From Panonychus citri (taxonomy: Eukaryota > Arthropoda > Arachnida > Trombidiformes > Tetranychidae), in NCBI RefSeq assembly GCF_014898815.1, contig NW_026515539.1, positions 3,906,001 to 3,970,000 on the forward strand: DNA of 64,000 nt. Reading direction: 5' to 3'. The notes under the pieces are model-generated. The model worked only from the letters and a program-made list of their open reading frames with translations, was not told the DNA's origin and did no database searches. Positions 1 to 15,500 of the stretch are shown here, piece by piece. Position 1 is the stretch's first letter. Each line of letters begins with the position of its first letter. Position numbers and translations under genes: made by a program.

Positions 1-1233
1 CAATTCAAGTCACGTGAGAGAGAGAGAGAGAAATGGAGAGGAGAGAGAGAGAGGAAAGACAATAAATGATAACATTAGTACAAAGATACAAATGAGAGAG
101 ATTATCATCAGCATCGTTTTCATCATGAAGATAATCAACTTAATCATCTGTTGTTTTTTTCTACTATTTATCGATTACTATTGATGATTATTAATTGAAG
201 ACAAAAAGGGAGACCTGGTGTATGTTTAAGGTCTCAAAGCATTTTATTAGATTGACCTAGAACGATCAGTCAACTGTTAGAGTTGCGATAATGATGATGA
301 TAAAGATGAAGATGAAAGAGAGAGAAAGAGAGACAAAAAAAAGTGATATTAGCTCAATGAAATTAGGTCAATGAGGTAAAACAAGAATGAGAAATAATAA
401 TAATAATAATGAAGATTCTGAGTTCTGATGAAGATGAAGACAGACTTGATAATACAACAGAAAATTTTCTTGATACTGGTTACCTGTTTGTACAATTTTC
501 AGTTGATTTATATAAATTAACTAAATAATATCAACAATAAACGCCTTAAGGTTAACAGGTAAAATAATAATACTAATCAAAAATGATCAGAAACAATTCA
601 TTAAGGAAAATCATATCATTTTTTGCCTTGATTGTTAATAATAATTATCATCATAATCATAATAATAATAAGGTTATCAAAACAAAAGCAACAAGTTTAG
701 AGAGAGAGAGAGAGGAAGAAATTCAATTTTCCATTATTATTATTCAAAATATTGATTAACTAATCACATGACAATTAATTTTAAATTATCATCATCAACA
801 TTAAACGTTTTTACCAGAATCAAGTAATAGTAAAAGTTAATTGTCATGATAATTATCGCGATCACTTTGATAACAATCAGAAAGTTATTTTCATAAATGG
901 TCAAATTCAAATGCTCACAACTCCTTTTGTCTTAAACACTAATTATATTATAAAATAATGATGATAATTAAATATCAATAATATAACTAATTATGAGAAC
1001 AGTTAATTTTATATATATATTAATTGATAATTATTTTCGGTTAATAGTTAATTGTTTGATTGGAAAAACAGTATAAGAAAAATAATTATTATTATCTCAT
1101 CATTAAGATCTGGACTTTTTGTTTGTTGCGATTTAATTTCCAGTTTAATTATCATTTGTTTAATTTGCTTCATTTCTATATAATACTAAATTGTTTACTG
1201 TTTTAGTTGTTGATTCGGATTGCATGAGTTAAC

Positions 1234-1234
<1 letters not shown>

Positions 1235-1269
<35 letters not shown>
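1235..1269. repeat. (ATC)n microsatellite
   Basis: About twelve uninterrupted ATC units, one of many ATC/GAT trinucleotide runs in the host DNA. Confidence 0.95.
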
Positions 1270-2174
1270 GTCTACCTGTTGATAGGTGGTGGTTACAGGT
1301 AATTAAATGAGCTCTTACAAAGTAAACTTTTTTTTCTTTCTTTTTCTCTTTCTTTATTCTAACAAATTTGTAGCCTAATTGTGCGTAAATTGAGCCTCAC
1401 CTTACCGTATATTAAATTATATTAAACAAAACAAAAATACTACAATTAACAAGCCCAGGATTTATTATTTGATAATAACTTGATAATAGTTGTATAATTA
1501 TCATGATATTAAATGTTAATCATAAATGTGGTGAAAGAAACATGATATTAATATAATGTTTTGTTTCTGCTCATTCTCATTAATAATGATAAAGTTAATT
1601 GTTATAAGTTGATTTTTTAATTGAGCAAAAATGATAAGGTTAAATGTTAATCTAATTTAAAGTTAATTATTTTGATTGTTTTTATATTAATTATATTTAA
1701 GAAACTTTTTCTAAGACAAAATTAATTATAACAATAATTTGGGTGATAAAGATTCAAGGTGAGACTGAGATTACGGATTAAGATGGTGAAAAGGTATCAT
1801 GAAGGATGATGAAGATGATGGAGATGATGATGATGAAAGAAGCTGACCAATTGAAGATCCATTATTATGAATAATTTAAATGTTTCTTTTTGTTATAAAT
1901 TCAATTGATTCAATGATTGGGTCATTCAATGTTCATGGTTATCAGTGAACTTTGATTGAACAACTTTAAGGTAGAAGAGAAAAAAAAATTGAAAAATTTT
2001 TTTCTTTATCTTTATCATCATGAAATTCAATGTATATCATGATGATGATTGACGGTTAAATCTTATTACAGAAAAGATGATGATTATGATGATGGAGATA
2101 ACCTTATGTTTCATTGGTAAAGAGAATTGGTGAAACTTCATATTACACAAATACTCACAGGAATTGATGGAGAG

Positions 2175-2207
<33 letters not shown>

Positions 2208-5200
2208 AGGAGGAAGAAGAAGATGAGAGAGAAGAGGTTATCATCATGTGAAGAAAATGATGGAGAAAAAGGAAGTGGTAGAGAAAGCAAAGTCTCCCTT
2301 GAGATGATGAATTGGAAGCTAAATTGACATTTTTCAAGTAAAGATCTAGTATCTTTTTCCTCCTCCTCATCCTCTCAATATTCACAGTGTCATCTTGGTT
2401 ACAATAAAAAGCATCGCTCATTTTTATCTTCATCTCTCTCTCTCTCTTTCTCTCTCTTCCTCATCTTCTTACAATCATCTTCCTCTTCTTACTGATCCAT
2501 TGACCAAATACCATTATGCATACATAATACAAGATTGACCCAAATGAAAAATAATTGACCGATAACATATCATAACTGTAAAGGTTATTAAATCACCTTC
2601 CATCCACTCCAAGTACTTAACTTATATATTACCTACTTACTTTTTTATAATAATATTTTTTTTATCATTACTCTCAGAATTCACTTGCTATAACTTTCAT
2701 AGATATGTTTCCACCACGGATTCTTGGATATTGATATCATTTATTTAGATACAATTCACTTTCTCGAGAGATTTTCAATTCATTGTATTATTTTTGCCTC
2801 TCTCTCTCTATCATGTAATTAGATTCAAGGATAAGAATGATTATTTTATCTCTCTCATCTTCACCCATGATGATAATAAAAAAACTGTTTATTATGTTCA
2901 TCCAATAATAAGACTTACTGACTGATTATTTATAATTCTGATTAGGGAATTGGATTGTTAATTAAAAAATAAGGTAAACTGTATATATAGAAGAGAGAGA
3001 GAGAGAAACAAATAATTCTGTTGGATTTTCACCCTGATATTCAATCATATCATGAATCAGAGGATTTCAAATTAGTTATTCATTAATTTTTGAATAACTT
3101 TTATCATCTTCTTGCATCTTTAGCTTTCTTGTAATGAGATGATGAATAATCACATTAACTAGAGGGAGAGAGACATGATCTCTTTTTTCATCATCATCAC
3201 TATCATCATCTACTCATCAGATTGAGTTAATTTCTGAACATAAGTTCTGAATGTTTGTTTTATAAGGAAGACGAAAGCAATGAGAAAAACAATAACAGAG
3301 TTTAACCCGAAAATGATGACAAAGTGAAGGATGAAAAGGATACTCTTGTAATATAAAGAGATGGTGATGAGGATGCAGATGATAATCATTATGATGATGA
3401 AGATGGAGATTGTAAATGAGAGTGAAAAGAAAGAAGAGAGAGAGAGAAGAAAAGAAAAGAAAAAGACAAGGAAAAGTCATCAAGGCCAGAAGATAAATGA
3501 TCATTCAACTCAAATTCATATTTTCTTTGCTTAAGTCACAATCTTTATCATCTTCATCCCTCATCATCATCATCGCCATCAAAACCTCAACATAAACCTC
3601 ATCCTTTTTCACCAAATAGATGAATCCATTTGGTGAGTGATGAAAGATGAGAAAGCAAAAACTGCAAAATCGCATCGGCAGAATGAGTTTCATCTAAACA
3701 AGAAGATACAACATGTAGGATATTAATTATCATGCAAAGAGAATGAGAGAGATGATGATGATGATGATAAAAAAAGTGTAGGAGTGTAAGAAGTTTGCAA
3801 ATTAAGAGAAAAGCAAAAAATAGAAAATGATTAACATGAAATCATTTTGTAAACTATTTCTCTAAGCAACATGTTAATTTAACCTTTTTTTTTTGTTTAC
3901 TGTCAAAGTGATTAAGTTAACCTACAGCTGATGTTGACTCTTCAATTCAAAGAATCAAGTAGAACTTTTCAATCAAAAAGAATAAAAAAATGTCATGAAA
4001 AAAAGGAAACATTAATATCCAAAAGGAACCAACGAAAAACACAAAAATATGGAACCAACAGTTTGCTCACTAAATTGCTCTCCAATCTCTTCGTCATCAT
4101 TTCAACTCACTCACTCACTCTCTCTCTCTCTCACTCAATCTCCTTCATCTTGATGATATTTAATATTGTCAACAAGGATGATTATATATATCACTTTGGT
4201 TACGGTGGAAACAATTTTTTTCTTGTTCTTTTCCTGTATCGAGTTAATGGTTTCAATAATCCAACAGCAAAAAAGTCACATTGACTTTTACGGTGAGAGA
4301 GAAAGAGAGAGGAAGAGAAAGAGTGAGGAAGATGAGGAAATGCCCTCCCAAGGTGGAGAGTTAATGTTAGATAAGGTGTTCATGGGGAGGTGAGAGGGTG
4401 TAAGGGTGGGTGGCAAGGGAGACATTTTCTCTCTTCTTTTCTTAATCATCCTCTCACTCGGAATCAATGAAGCAGCTTAACAAGAAACAGCTTAACACTT
4501 ATATCAACGCCATTTACACCATAATCATCACTACCACCGCCACCACCATCATCATCATCATCATCACCATAATCATAGTTTTTATCATCATAATCATCAT
4601 CCATGAAACTCATAAGCTAAGGTTTTCCTTTTTTTCATCTCAACTGTTTTTATCCTCCTTTATTTTGATTGATTGGCTAGCAACTTATTCTTGTTTTTAT
4701 CATTATTTTCATAGAACTTTTTTTTCACAAATTGTTCAGATTATGGTGAAAATCTTTGATTCTAACAACACTTCAAGTGATTATATAACTTTATCTCTCT
4801 CTTTCTCTCTCTATCCTTCTCTGTCAATTGTTACAATGTTTTCTGCTTACTCTTGAAGAAACATTTCAATAGAAAAACTTATGAGAAAAAAAAACGAAAT
4901 TCATTTGTACAAAGTGAACATTTTGTGAGCTCGAAAAAGTTTCAAAGTTTTTTTCTTTCTTCTCTTTTTTATAATCTCACAAGTTAATCCTTTCTTATAA
5001 GCGGAACTTTCATTCATTCAGCAAAAAATTCATCATCAATTTCCATGTAAACACATAAATGTTCAGTATTGTCACTCGAAATTATTAGAATAGAAAGCAA
5101 AAGAATCAAAAATATTTGTTCGTTAATAGCAAATAATCACAATTGATTGATTTCTCTCAATGGAAAGGTAAAGAATTTGTGTAAAAAAAAAGGTCACCTT

Positions 5201-7901
5201 GAAAATGAATCTGATTTTTTGATGAGCATTTGAAATTCCTCCATGTTGAACTTCCATGAAATCCGATGAGCTTTTTGATATTTTGGTTGGTAAGCTTTTA
5301 CGCTTGGCCGACATATCCGATAAAAAGTGATGCAAATTGAAAAAATAAAATCACAATTAAAACTTTTAAAGTGTTGAAACAATTAAGATGATTGTTGATA
5401 TTTGCTATTGTTGTTGTTGTTGTTGTTTCTCTTGCTGTTATTATGTTGTTTGTGATGATAATGATTCTAGTGTTGATGTTATTGTTGTTGTTGTTGTTGT
5501 TGCTGTTGATTGTGGTGGTGGTACTAAGGTGATGATAGGGTGATGAGGATGATGAGGGTGATGATGATGATGAGAACAATGAGTAAGATGATTATCTTCA
5601 CAAATAGAACTTTTCACAATATTCGTCAAATTTTGGAAAAACAAAAAAAAGTAGAACAACAAGTACGAATTCATATTTCAAAGAGATAAACATGTTATAG
5701 CAGATTTGATGCTTTTCCATCAAAGGAGCAAATTCTCACTCAGCTCCCTATTTGGGCGTCGCTTACGCTCCTCGAGTTGCTCAAACTTACCTGACAAAAA
5801 GGCAGCAAGATGAACTTACATAATGTGAGCATGTGAGAAACGCACTCAAGGTTTGATTGGTTCAAAGTTTTCAACCTACACCATGAAGAGAGAGAGAGAG
5901 AGAAAAATAATAATAAAAGAGAAAACATTTTGTTTGCAAGTGATGATGATGATAATAATAACCGGAAACGGAAAAGATACACAACAATTTCATCTTCATC
6001 TTTTTTTCTTCATCTTCTTCTTCTTTTCAAACAAGATAATAACATTGTCAACACAATCAATTGTTTCATAATTGACAGTGAACATATGATGCGAGATTAA
6101 TTGATTATCATTATTAATGTCGGATTGGATCAAGACAATCGTTGACATTGTTCAACTTACTGGTTAACTTTTTTTTTCTTGTATAAGGTTTTAGATTGTT
6201 TCTCAACTATAAATAATAATTTAAGATTTGCGATTAAGATTAACAGATAATATTGATGACATTGATGTTTATTATCTGATTTTTTTGCTGGTTTTTTTTT
6301 GTTTCTCTATCATTTTGTTAACAGAATAGATTTCAATTAAAGTAATAATTTAATCTGATTAAAGATGAAGATGAAAAAGTTTTGCTTATTGATAATGATA
6401 ATTGGTGATGGAAGATGAAAGTGATTATGAGTTATGATACAATTGATTCAACTAAGGCAAATATCTTATCAACGATTTCATTGAAAATTTATCATCACAA
6501 TTATGATGATGATGAGGATGAAGATGATAATATCTTTTACTTGTGGTTGTGAGAGGAAAAAGAAAAGGAGATTGATGAAATATGAGATTCGTTGATAAAA
6601 TGAAAGGAAAACAACAACAGAATCTCAGATAAGGTTATCAAGAGAGAGAGAGAGAGAGAGAGAGATAGTTAATTAGGTAGATTAATCTAAAAATAATATT
6701 TATCAACTCTTTTAATCAGGTTGAATTACAATAAGAAGATGGGTTAATAGATGTTGATTAACTGTCAAATTAGCGAGTAATCAGAAATGTCTATCATCAT
6801 ATTTTTGTCCTTTTTGGCAAAGGTGAAGATGATTTTCTCCCTCATCGTCATCATCATCATCATCATCTTCCTTGTTATGGTTAATATTTAGAATGATGGA
6901 AGAGGGAAACTTTTTGTTTTCTCCATCTTTTCTTTCAGCTCACTAATCCAAATTACAATGATGACAATGAAGGATAATCAGATAATCCCTCGTAGCTAAT
7001 TACTGGTTATTTTTGCATAACCATTTTCATTAGATTATGACACTGATTAAACTGATAAGAGTCAATTTGTTGATTTATTGTTTATCACACTTTTTATCAT
7101 TGTCTTTTTCAATTTTTGTTTTGGTAAATGTAACAAATTGTGATGATTATTAACGGTAAATTAATACATTTTATTATTAACTGTGATTTAGGTTTAAAAG
7201 TAACATAATTTTGACAAATTTTCGGTTATCCCATTTCAATTTTTATCGATGATAAACTGATATTTTCCATTTAACTGTAAAAAAGAATGTCAAATGCTCA
7301 TTATAACCATCAAAATGTTACTTTCGAAGCTCAATCTTTCTCTCTCTTTTCCACTATTTCAGTTTTCACGCTTCTCTCACAGTATCTCACCCTTCACCTT
7401 ATTATCTCTCTCCCTCTTTCTCATCATCATCATCATCTTCATCCTCTCTCTCTCTCTCTCATCATCCTGAAAAATTCCCTTTCTTTCCTCAATTATGCCT
7501 CATGAAAATGTCTTACTTTTTTTCTTCTGCTTTCACTCAAAAAATACTTAACATTTTTCTTATTCACCTCAAACTTTTCAGCTAAATATTCATACTCAGT
7601 GAGACTCAATGATATCATCACTTTGAGAAAAGGGAGCAAATGAGAGAGAGACAGAGAGAAAGAGAGATGATGATGATGATTTCTTCAAGTTTTTTCTTCG
7701 TTTGACACTTTTGACACACTCAATCTATCAGTCTAATTAATCGAATTGTACAACATCAACATTAACGAAGAAAAGTTTACATTGGTAACCATGGCAACGT
7801 TCTGGCGAAATAATTTATTCTACCTTGTCAGTTTTTTCTTCTTCTTTAGATCTCCAAAAATACATGTGTGCTGAGTCTCTTTTCATGATAATATTCTGAG
7901 A

Positions 7902-7905
<4 letters not shown>

Positions 7906-7960
<55 letters not shown>
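7906..7960. repeat. (TC)n microsatellite
   Basis: Uninterrupted 55-bp TC dinucleotide tract. Confidence 0.97.
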
Positions 7961-7962
<2 letters not shown>

Positions 7963-10900
7963 TCCTCCACCACATACACGATTCTCTCCCTTTAAAGATA
8001 GAAGAAAATGAAGAAGATGATGATGATGGAGACAAGAAGGATAAGTAAAGTGAATTGAGAGAAAAAAGAATGATAAAAGACAGAAAAAGAAAAGAGAAGA
8101 ACAAAAAACTCATGTAAGAGATAAAAGCTCTTGCGCAAACAAAAGGAGAAGAAGAAGAAAAAGAAAAAAAGTTCAGAGGAATATCTCCCTCCCTGTATGT
8201 TACTTTATCGTCATATAGGTTCAATATCTTCTTTTCTTCTCTTTTCTTATCATCTTCATCATCTTCTATTTTTTTCTCTTTCTTCTCCATTCATCCTTTG
8301 TTAACCTCTTCATTTATCCTTCACCATCTCTATTCTAATCTATAAAAGACTTTGTTTACACTTTCGATCAAAGTTTTATATTCCATCAACATCATCATCA
8401 TCATCTCTCTCTCTCTCTCTCTCTCTTCCTCCTTCTATCCTCTTTCCACCAACATCTCCATCCTCATCCACACCATTTCTATAAAAGATTCTGTTGTTTT
8501 ATCGAGTTACCTTTGACATACACACTATGTTATCTCAATCACAATGTTTGTCATTTTTTTTTCTTTCATATCATTTTGATGATGATGATTTTCACCAATC
8601 AAATCCCTCAATTGATATCAATCTATTTATTTATTTGTTTGATTTATCCTGCAAACAGAGATGCCGACTAATTGTAAGCAAGATAATAATATAATGATAA
8701 CAACAATTGTGATTGTTTTCACATTAGTATCATCAATCTGATTATTCAACCAATTCCAATTTCATCATCACACTTTTTATCTTCATTTTATTTCAAATTC
8801 ACTATCACTATCAACATCATAATCTTTTTACTCCCAAGATATTGGGTGTATTTAGTTGCTTTACTCTCTCTCTCATCATCCTCATCCTCATCTTCATCTC
8901 TCTTCCTCATCTCATTTTCCATCTCTCACTCATTCTCTCTCTCTCTCTCTCTCTCTCTTAATACCGCTATCAGCATAAACCATCAAACATTTGATATCTA
9001 TTGCTTATTGTGTATCCCTATTTAGTATTATCATTTGATTATCGGTTGCATTTTCCTTAGTCCCTCTAATTTTTAGCTCTCAATACAACAGATCATAATC
9101 TTACGGTCTGCACTTCACTTAATCGACAATTGTTACAAAAATGCAAACTGGAATATATAATATATCTCTCACTCTGCAAATGAACGACCTTATTACCTGA
9201 CCTTTTACTGCCCGTATTAGTGACCTTACATAGAGATTAGTAGATGAAACAAGTTGTACTGTCGCTAAACTTTTTCTTTCCTCTTGCCTTTTACACTTAA
9301 TGATAACCAAAGTGAAGAAGAAGCAAAAAAAAAAGTAATATATATAACCTTTAATGAGTCTATTCTGCTAATGGAAAAAACAAAAATAGATTAAAATTAT
9401 AAGGCAAATACACACATACGATTTACTGAAATGCATCATAATGATAATCATCATTATCATCATGATAATATTATGTATTAATAATGCAACTATTTGCAAT
9501 TAACATTGAATAACAAGTTGTATTGTATATATTCAACAATTGGTGACCAATTCTCGTTTTAAATTTGTTTCCCCTGACAAAGATCATGAATATCTCTCAT
9601 TCTAATTAATCTGGATAATATAATAAACACCATTATCACTCTTATTATTATCATTATATGCTCATCATCAGATCTATCATTGTGTCATTTACTAAATAAC
9701 AACAACAAAGGTAAAGGTAACAAATGAAAAGCTTCCTCATTCTTTTACTAAACTTGATATTACCTTTTCTTTTTATCCTGGATGGTTGATATTAGTTGAT
9801 AAACTAAATCAAGATAAACTTTTTTTGTCTTCAAATCACGTAAATAATGTAGATGCATTTAAGATAATTTTATGCTTTATTTTTATACCTTGAGGGCGAA
9901 GATGTCAGTGATATCAATAATACTAATCAATCGTAAAAAAAAGCGAAGATTCTTAGTTAAAAGTCACTTTTTATCTTTTGCAGTTAGATTTTTTTTTCTT
10001 CTCTCTCTCTCTCTCTCTCTGTCTCTGTCTCTGTCTTAAAGCTTCTGTTCAATGTCAATTGTTCAATCGACTTTCACACGGAACATTGCGTGACCTTAGA
10101 TGAGAAGATGATGAAGAAGAGAGGAGAGAGAGAGAGAGAGAGAAGAAAAGAGTTTCCCTGGGAGAGATGATAATGTATTAAGAGAGAGAAAGATAAAAGA
10201 TATTGATGCTCTTGCTAATGATGATGATGAAAAACTCGCTTTTGTTTATCAATTGGACCTCACATTTAATGAGAAAAATAAAGAAGACAAACAAAAGTAA
10301 CATGAAAGTGATTCCAACGATGCGATTGCGTTTTTTTTTCTTCTAATATTTAGTTGCTTTTATATACTTTTATCATCTTCCGTTGTTATACTCTCTCTCT
10401 CTCTCTCTCGCTCTGGACTTTCCAGACCATTGAGAAACAATGAATGAACAAATGGGTGGTCAGTGGTAGCGAATACATTAAAAGTTCTAGAACAATGTGT
10501 TATTTTCTCTATTTTTTGGTAAAATTCAATTGAATAAATAATTTTCAACACTCTTCTCATTGATGAGCGACCATTGACTTAAGAAAAGCACAATGAAGAT
10601 CAATTTGGTGTTTAGGACAAAGAGATATCGCTAATTACATGGATATCTCTTTCTCGAACTAGTTTTCTTTCTGCTTATTCAACCAAACGACAGATATAAC
10701 AAGATGAATAATGAGAGGAAATACTGAGAGAGAGAGACAGACTGAGAATTGGTAGCAAAAAAGACAAAAATAATAAGTATTAAAAGGGAAAAGAAAACAA
10801 AGAAGAGAAAAGTAAGAGACCGAACTTGATAATGTATAAGAAGAGAAAAGTTGAAACCTGAGGACTTTGTATATTCGTGGCTTATTGTGTGTTTGTCGAA

Positions 10901-11600
10901 CTGAAAACAATTAGCAAAAGAGAAGAAGAAGAAGAAGAAAATAACGGACTTTTTAACGGGTCAGTTTGATCTATGGAAATTCTCATCTCAGTGCGTCGAT
11001 TTGTTGTTGTTCATCTCGAACAAAACCTTTGGTGCAAAAAGAAAACAACAAGAAAAGAGTTTCTTTGTACAAAGAGGTTTAAATATCTTCGTTGTAATAA
11101 TAAGAAAAAGAGAAGAGAATATTTTTTGGCAAAGTTAACAACCGTTTCAACGTTATCACCGTTACCTAATTAACAGATTACTCGTTAAACCGTATAAATG
11201 TTCACCTTAAATGATGCAAAAAGTAAGAATATAATTAAACGTGATTTACAATTGCAATTGATTGCGAGAGGAAAAAAAATGTACTAAGGAAAAGTAATTA
11301 TTATCTCTTTCACTTTAATTGTTTGGGTTTACCTTTGAAACAATTTTCAGGTAAAACTCTTCATACATAATTGTCTTAACCTTGCAAACTTTGTTCATGC
11401 ACTGAGTTTATGTTGAAATTTACACAATTAACTTTGAAGGAATTGGATGAAGACACAATAGAACCTCGTTCATGGACAGTTGAGGCCTTGCTCTAGGATC
11501 TCTAATAACAATTGAGATAATTGCTGCTTCTTAATCATCGTAATTGCTAATTTTTTTCACTGAAAATTCATTTGATAACAAGAGAGATATTATAACGGAC

Positions 11601-11602
<2 letters not shown>

Positions 11603-11646
<44 letters not shown>
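11603..11646. repeat. (TC)n microsatellite
   Basis: Uninterrupted TC dinucleotide tract of about 44 bp. Confidence 0.95.
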
Positions 11647-11652
<6 letters not shown>

Positions 11653-12534
11653 AGTTGAGATACCAAGAAGCGAGAGGTTTATTGAGGAAAATAATGAGAC
11701 CTCTAATTGATGCTCGTGGTTATGAGGTCATGAGAGAGAGAGAGATGGAGAAAGCTATCAATTATTCATAATAATAATTAGAAAATGAATGAATTACATG
11801 AAATGATAATAAAAGGGACTCAGAATGAGCGCCCTCTTTGATTGTTATGGAAAAAAAAATTCGATTCATAATCATGAATAAGTTGATCTGTTTGGCACGT
11901 TCTGTGAGGCATATCAAGTGGCGAAACAAGGAATCAGAGTGAAAATATTTATCACGATTCTTGATTATCATCATCAAAACTCAAAAGATATTAAATGATA
12001 ATTTGCTTTAGGGTTTAAATTTATCATAGAAACTGTTTCTCTAGCTTCTGATTAGTAGAATGTTAGTTTTTTTTCTTCTTATATTTTCACAACGTTTACT
12101 ATTTCAATCAATTATCGTGAGATTACAATTGATTAGGAAAATGAGTAAAAGATTATCATCATGATAATAATGATGATGATGATGATAATCAAGTGAATGA
12201 ATTCTTAATGATATAATAGAAGAGTAACTTTTCATGTTAATTTGTTTAGATGAATGAGTTTCAATTTTTCGATGACAATTGATTGAGTTAAATGTCAAGA
12301 ATTTATAGTTGATTGTTTTCATGGAATAATGAATATTTAAGTTACCACAGTAAAAACAGATAATGAACAGGATCATGTTGGTTATCATCATGATAATCAA
12401 CACGAATAATTGAGTAGCTAAAAGGATGATAATCATCATGATGACAAGCCACGTATTTGATAAGCTAAATTGTATCGCTCTCTCATTCCTAATTTAACCT
12501 TTTACCTTATCAATCAACCAATTTCATTCCGCAT

Positions 12535-12538
<4 letters not shown>

Positions 12539-12581
<43 letters not shown>
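12539..12581. repeat. (AG)n microsatellite
   Basis: Uninterrupted AG tract of about 43 bp, in the opposite orientation to the TC tracts nearby. Confidence 0.95.
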
Positions 12582-12584
<3 letters not shown>

Positions 12585-15500
12585 GTTTATCCTCTAATTC
12601 ATTGTGTTAATCATTCTAAGGATAATTTGTCAATTAAATTCAAATTCTAAAGCAATTATATTATCCCTTGTGCTCATTTCCTCTTCCTGTTCAAAGAGAT
12701 TTTTTACCCTTTTTTCTGGAGAACTTTGATTTCTAATACAGATCAATAAGAAGAAGAAAAAAAAGAGAGATGAATCTTGATTATTTTCTTCGGAAAATTC
12801 ACCAAAATTAAAATAAATTCAATCTAATCTCTTGTTTCAGTGTCCTGAAGATATTTCAATTCTGATCTTATTTTTTTTTCTTCTTCTTCTCCTTCAAAGT
12901 TAATCTTACTCACGCTGAGTGACAAAACACTTTTCAATGTGTTTTTTACTTCAATTGGTATTAACATTATTTGAAGAGCAGAGGGCAAACCAATTAACCT
13001 TCACTTGATTAGTTTGTTACAACAAAAACGCACAGAATTCACCTTAACCACCAACTTTCTTCATCTTCATCTGAGTAAATCAGCGGGAGGGATATTGAAC
13101 AGAGAGCGAGAGAGAGAGAGAGAGACAACTGATGCATATGAAAACAAGTAGAATCACACCAAGAATAAGAAAAAAGGACAAAATGGAAAATAAAAAATAC
13201 AAAAAGGATTCAGATTTTTGTTCATCATCATCATGGTAAACAAGAGAGATGAGGATAAATTATGGAGAGAAAAGTGATTCAGTTTTAATTAACCTTGAGC
13301 TTAGAAGAAAAAAAAACTTATCTTGATTTTCTTGGTAATAATAATATAACTCAGAATGCAAGAGAGAGAGAGAGAGAGAGAGATAAAAACAAGAAGAAGA
13401 TGAAGATTTATCAAGAATGGAGACACTCATAAGGATCACTTGATGAGATTAACGAGAGACGATTGATTGTAATAGGTTGAGGGTAACCTGATGGATGATG
13501 AGGATAAAAGATGAGGATGATCAGAAGAATAGACAGAAAAAGGGACAGAAAAGAAAGAAGAAGATTAGAAGACAAATTGGAAGATGAGGAGAAAAAAAAA
13601 ACGAGAAACAAGTTCAATAAAAAGATTTAAAAGGTAGACTAAATTATTTGAGATTCTTTTTTTCTTCTTCATCTTCTCTACCTGTTTTATTTATCTAATT
13701 TAAAGACCTGAGAGAGATAAACAAGTGAAGCTAAAAGTAGATGAAGAAAAAAAAACATTGAGATGATGCTGTTGATGATAATGGTAATGATGAAGGGGAG
13801 TAAATGAGAAATGATCCAAAGTGAAGGGTGAGGAGAAGTGAGTAGCTACTGAGTTACGCATGAAAATCTTCCCCACTGGTTATCTTCCTCTTCTTCTTCT
13901 TCTTCTTCTTCTTCTTCTTCTCTTACTGTATTTTCGTTATCATCATCATCATCTTCATCTTTCTCTTCACCTTCTCTTATCATTCTAATGACCATAACTC
14001 TCTCTCTCTCTCTTCCAAGTCACGATTTGATTCTCCTTATCATCATCTCGTTCTTACCTTATGTCCATCTTAATCTTATCTTATATTTTGTTCATCAAGT
14101 AATAAATAGATTCCTTGATCTCAGTGTATCTTTAAAGTACTCACTTTATCATCATAATGATCATGATTATCTTCATCATCATCTTCATCATTATCCTAAT
14201 CGGTATCAATATCATTGAGCAATTTGATGCTTTGTTATTATCATTGTCAGATTTAATCAGGTTAATATTAAACCAGGGAACAAAGTTAAAGGTGGATAAA
14301 TATAATAGTTAAAAGATGATAATTTATTTATTATTATTGAATAAAGAAAATAAAAATCAACTTTGTTTAATCAATCAAAATGAAATCAGGTAAATGATCA
14401 GAGAGAAAGATTTAAATCATTTGACTACCGTAATTATATCATGGATTAAATAATCTAGATTAATTTACCTGATAAATTGTAAGACAATATTCAATGTAAA
14501 TGGTTATTGATTCACATTAATTGATTGTATTTAAAAGGCAACAATGATAAGCAATCAGAATAAAATTTCATTTAATCTCAGGTTAACTTATCCTAATTCA
14601 CTTATGTATATATATACACACACACAGATTTAGATACAGTATGTAAAGTTCAGGATACTTCAGGTAATATTAGATAATAATATTAATATACTTATTATAT
14701 ATATAAGATTAAGATTGAGTTTTTCCAACCCAAAAAATAAATGCTTCAAAATAAGATGAAACAAAAATGGAGTTGAATTTGGGAAAAATGATCAATCTTA
14801 TCACAGCCCACCTCTCATAGAGATTTGCTAATAATTAGATGATTGTTAATGATGATTAACTTTTCTAACTCCCTTTTTACCCGATTAATTTTCATTAAAG
14901 GTAAAGAAAACAATTGAATCAGTTTAAATGGTTTCAGGCTATTTATCATTAGCAATCCAATGGGCTGGGTCATTAACTATTATATTAAAATTTGATCAAT
15001 CATAGAGACTTTTAAATGGCCATTATCATTAATTTAATAATTACAGAGGCCAAGAAAGTATCACCATCATCATCTTCATCATCATGTTTATCTTCATCTT
15101 CATCTTCATCCTCTCTCTCATTTTTGCATATAACAGTTTAGGATTACAATTTATTTTTCATCTTCAGGCTCTATTTCCGTTCATTGCTTCATCATTGATG
15201 ATTATTATTAACATGAAAATGATTAGGAAGATGAAGATAATTATCATCATGATCATCATATAAGAATAGTAAACATGGATCATCCCAATAATCATCTTAA
15301 TCGCGATTATCTCTCTCTCTCTCTCTCTCTCTAATTTGGCCTCTTCTTTTATACCGAATACTCGGATTAATATAATCCCGATTTTCGATTGTTATTATCT
15401 TATCCATCTAATTGTATTCTAATTGTTACTACTACTATGTTCCCTTTAATTGATCAGGATAATTGTAAATTAATTAGACAATCAAATGTAAAAGAAAATG

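Larger units (their letters stand above)
1..12000. other. Gene-free, microsatellite-rich stretch (first part)
   Basis: I see no supportable gene here. The sequence is AT-rich with many short (GA)n/(CT)n and (GAT)n/(ATC)n runs. The open frames that exist are made of these repeats (Arg-Glu, Ser-Leu or His/Ile-rich translations), often lack an ATG, and show no domain. It could be intergenic DNA or the inside of a long intron. No tRNA or rRNA was recognised by eye. Confidence 0.6.

Noticed and set aside
2127..2433. Arg/Glu-rich frame on the plus strand and Ser-rich frame on the minus strand
   Set aside because: They arise from a GA microsatellite, and there is no domain or splice support.
7883..8290. 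135-codon minus-strand frame
   Set aside because: Made of Arg-Glu and Ser/Phe low complexity from CT and TTC runs.
12104..12439. 111-codon Ile/His-rich minus-strand frame
   Set aside because: Repeat-derived composition (ATC/ATT runs) and no recognisable protein features.
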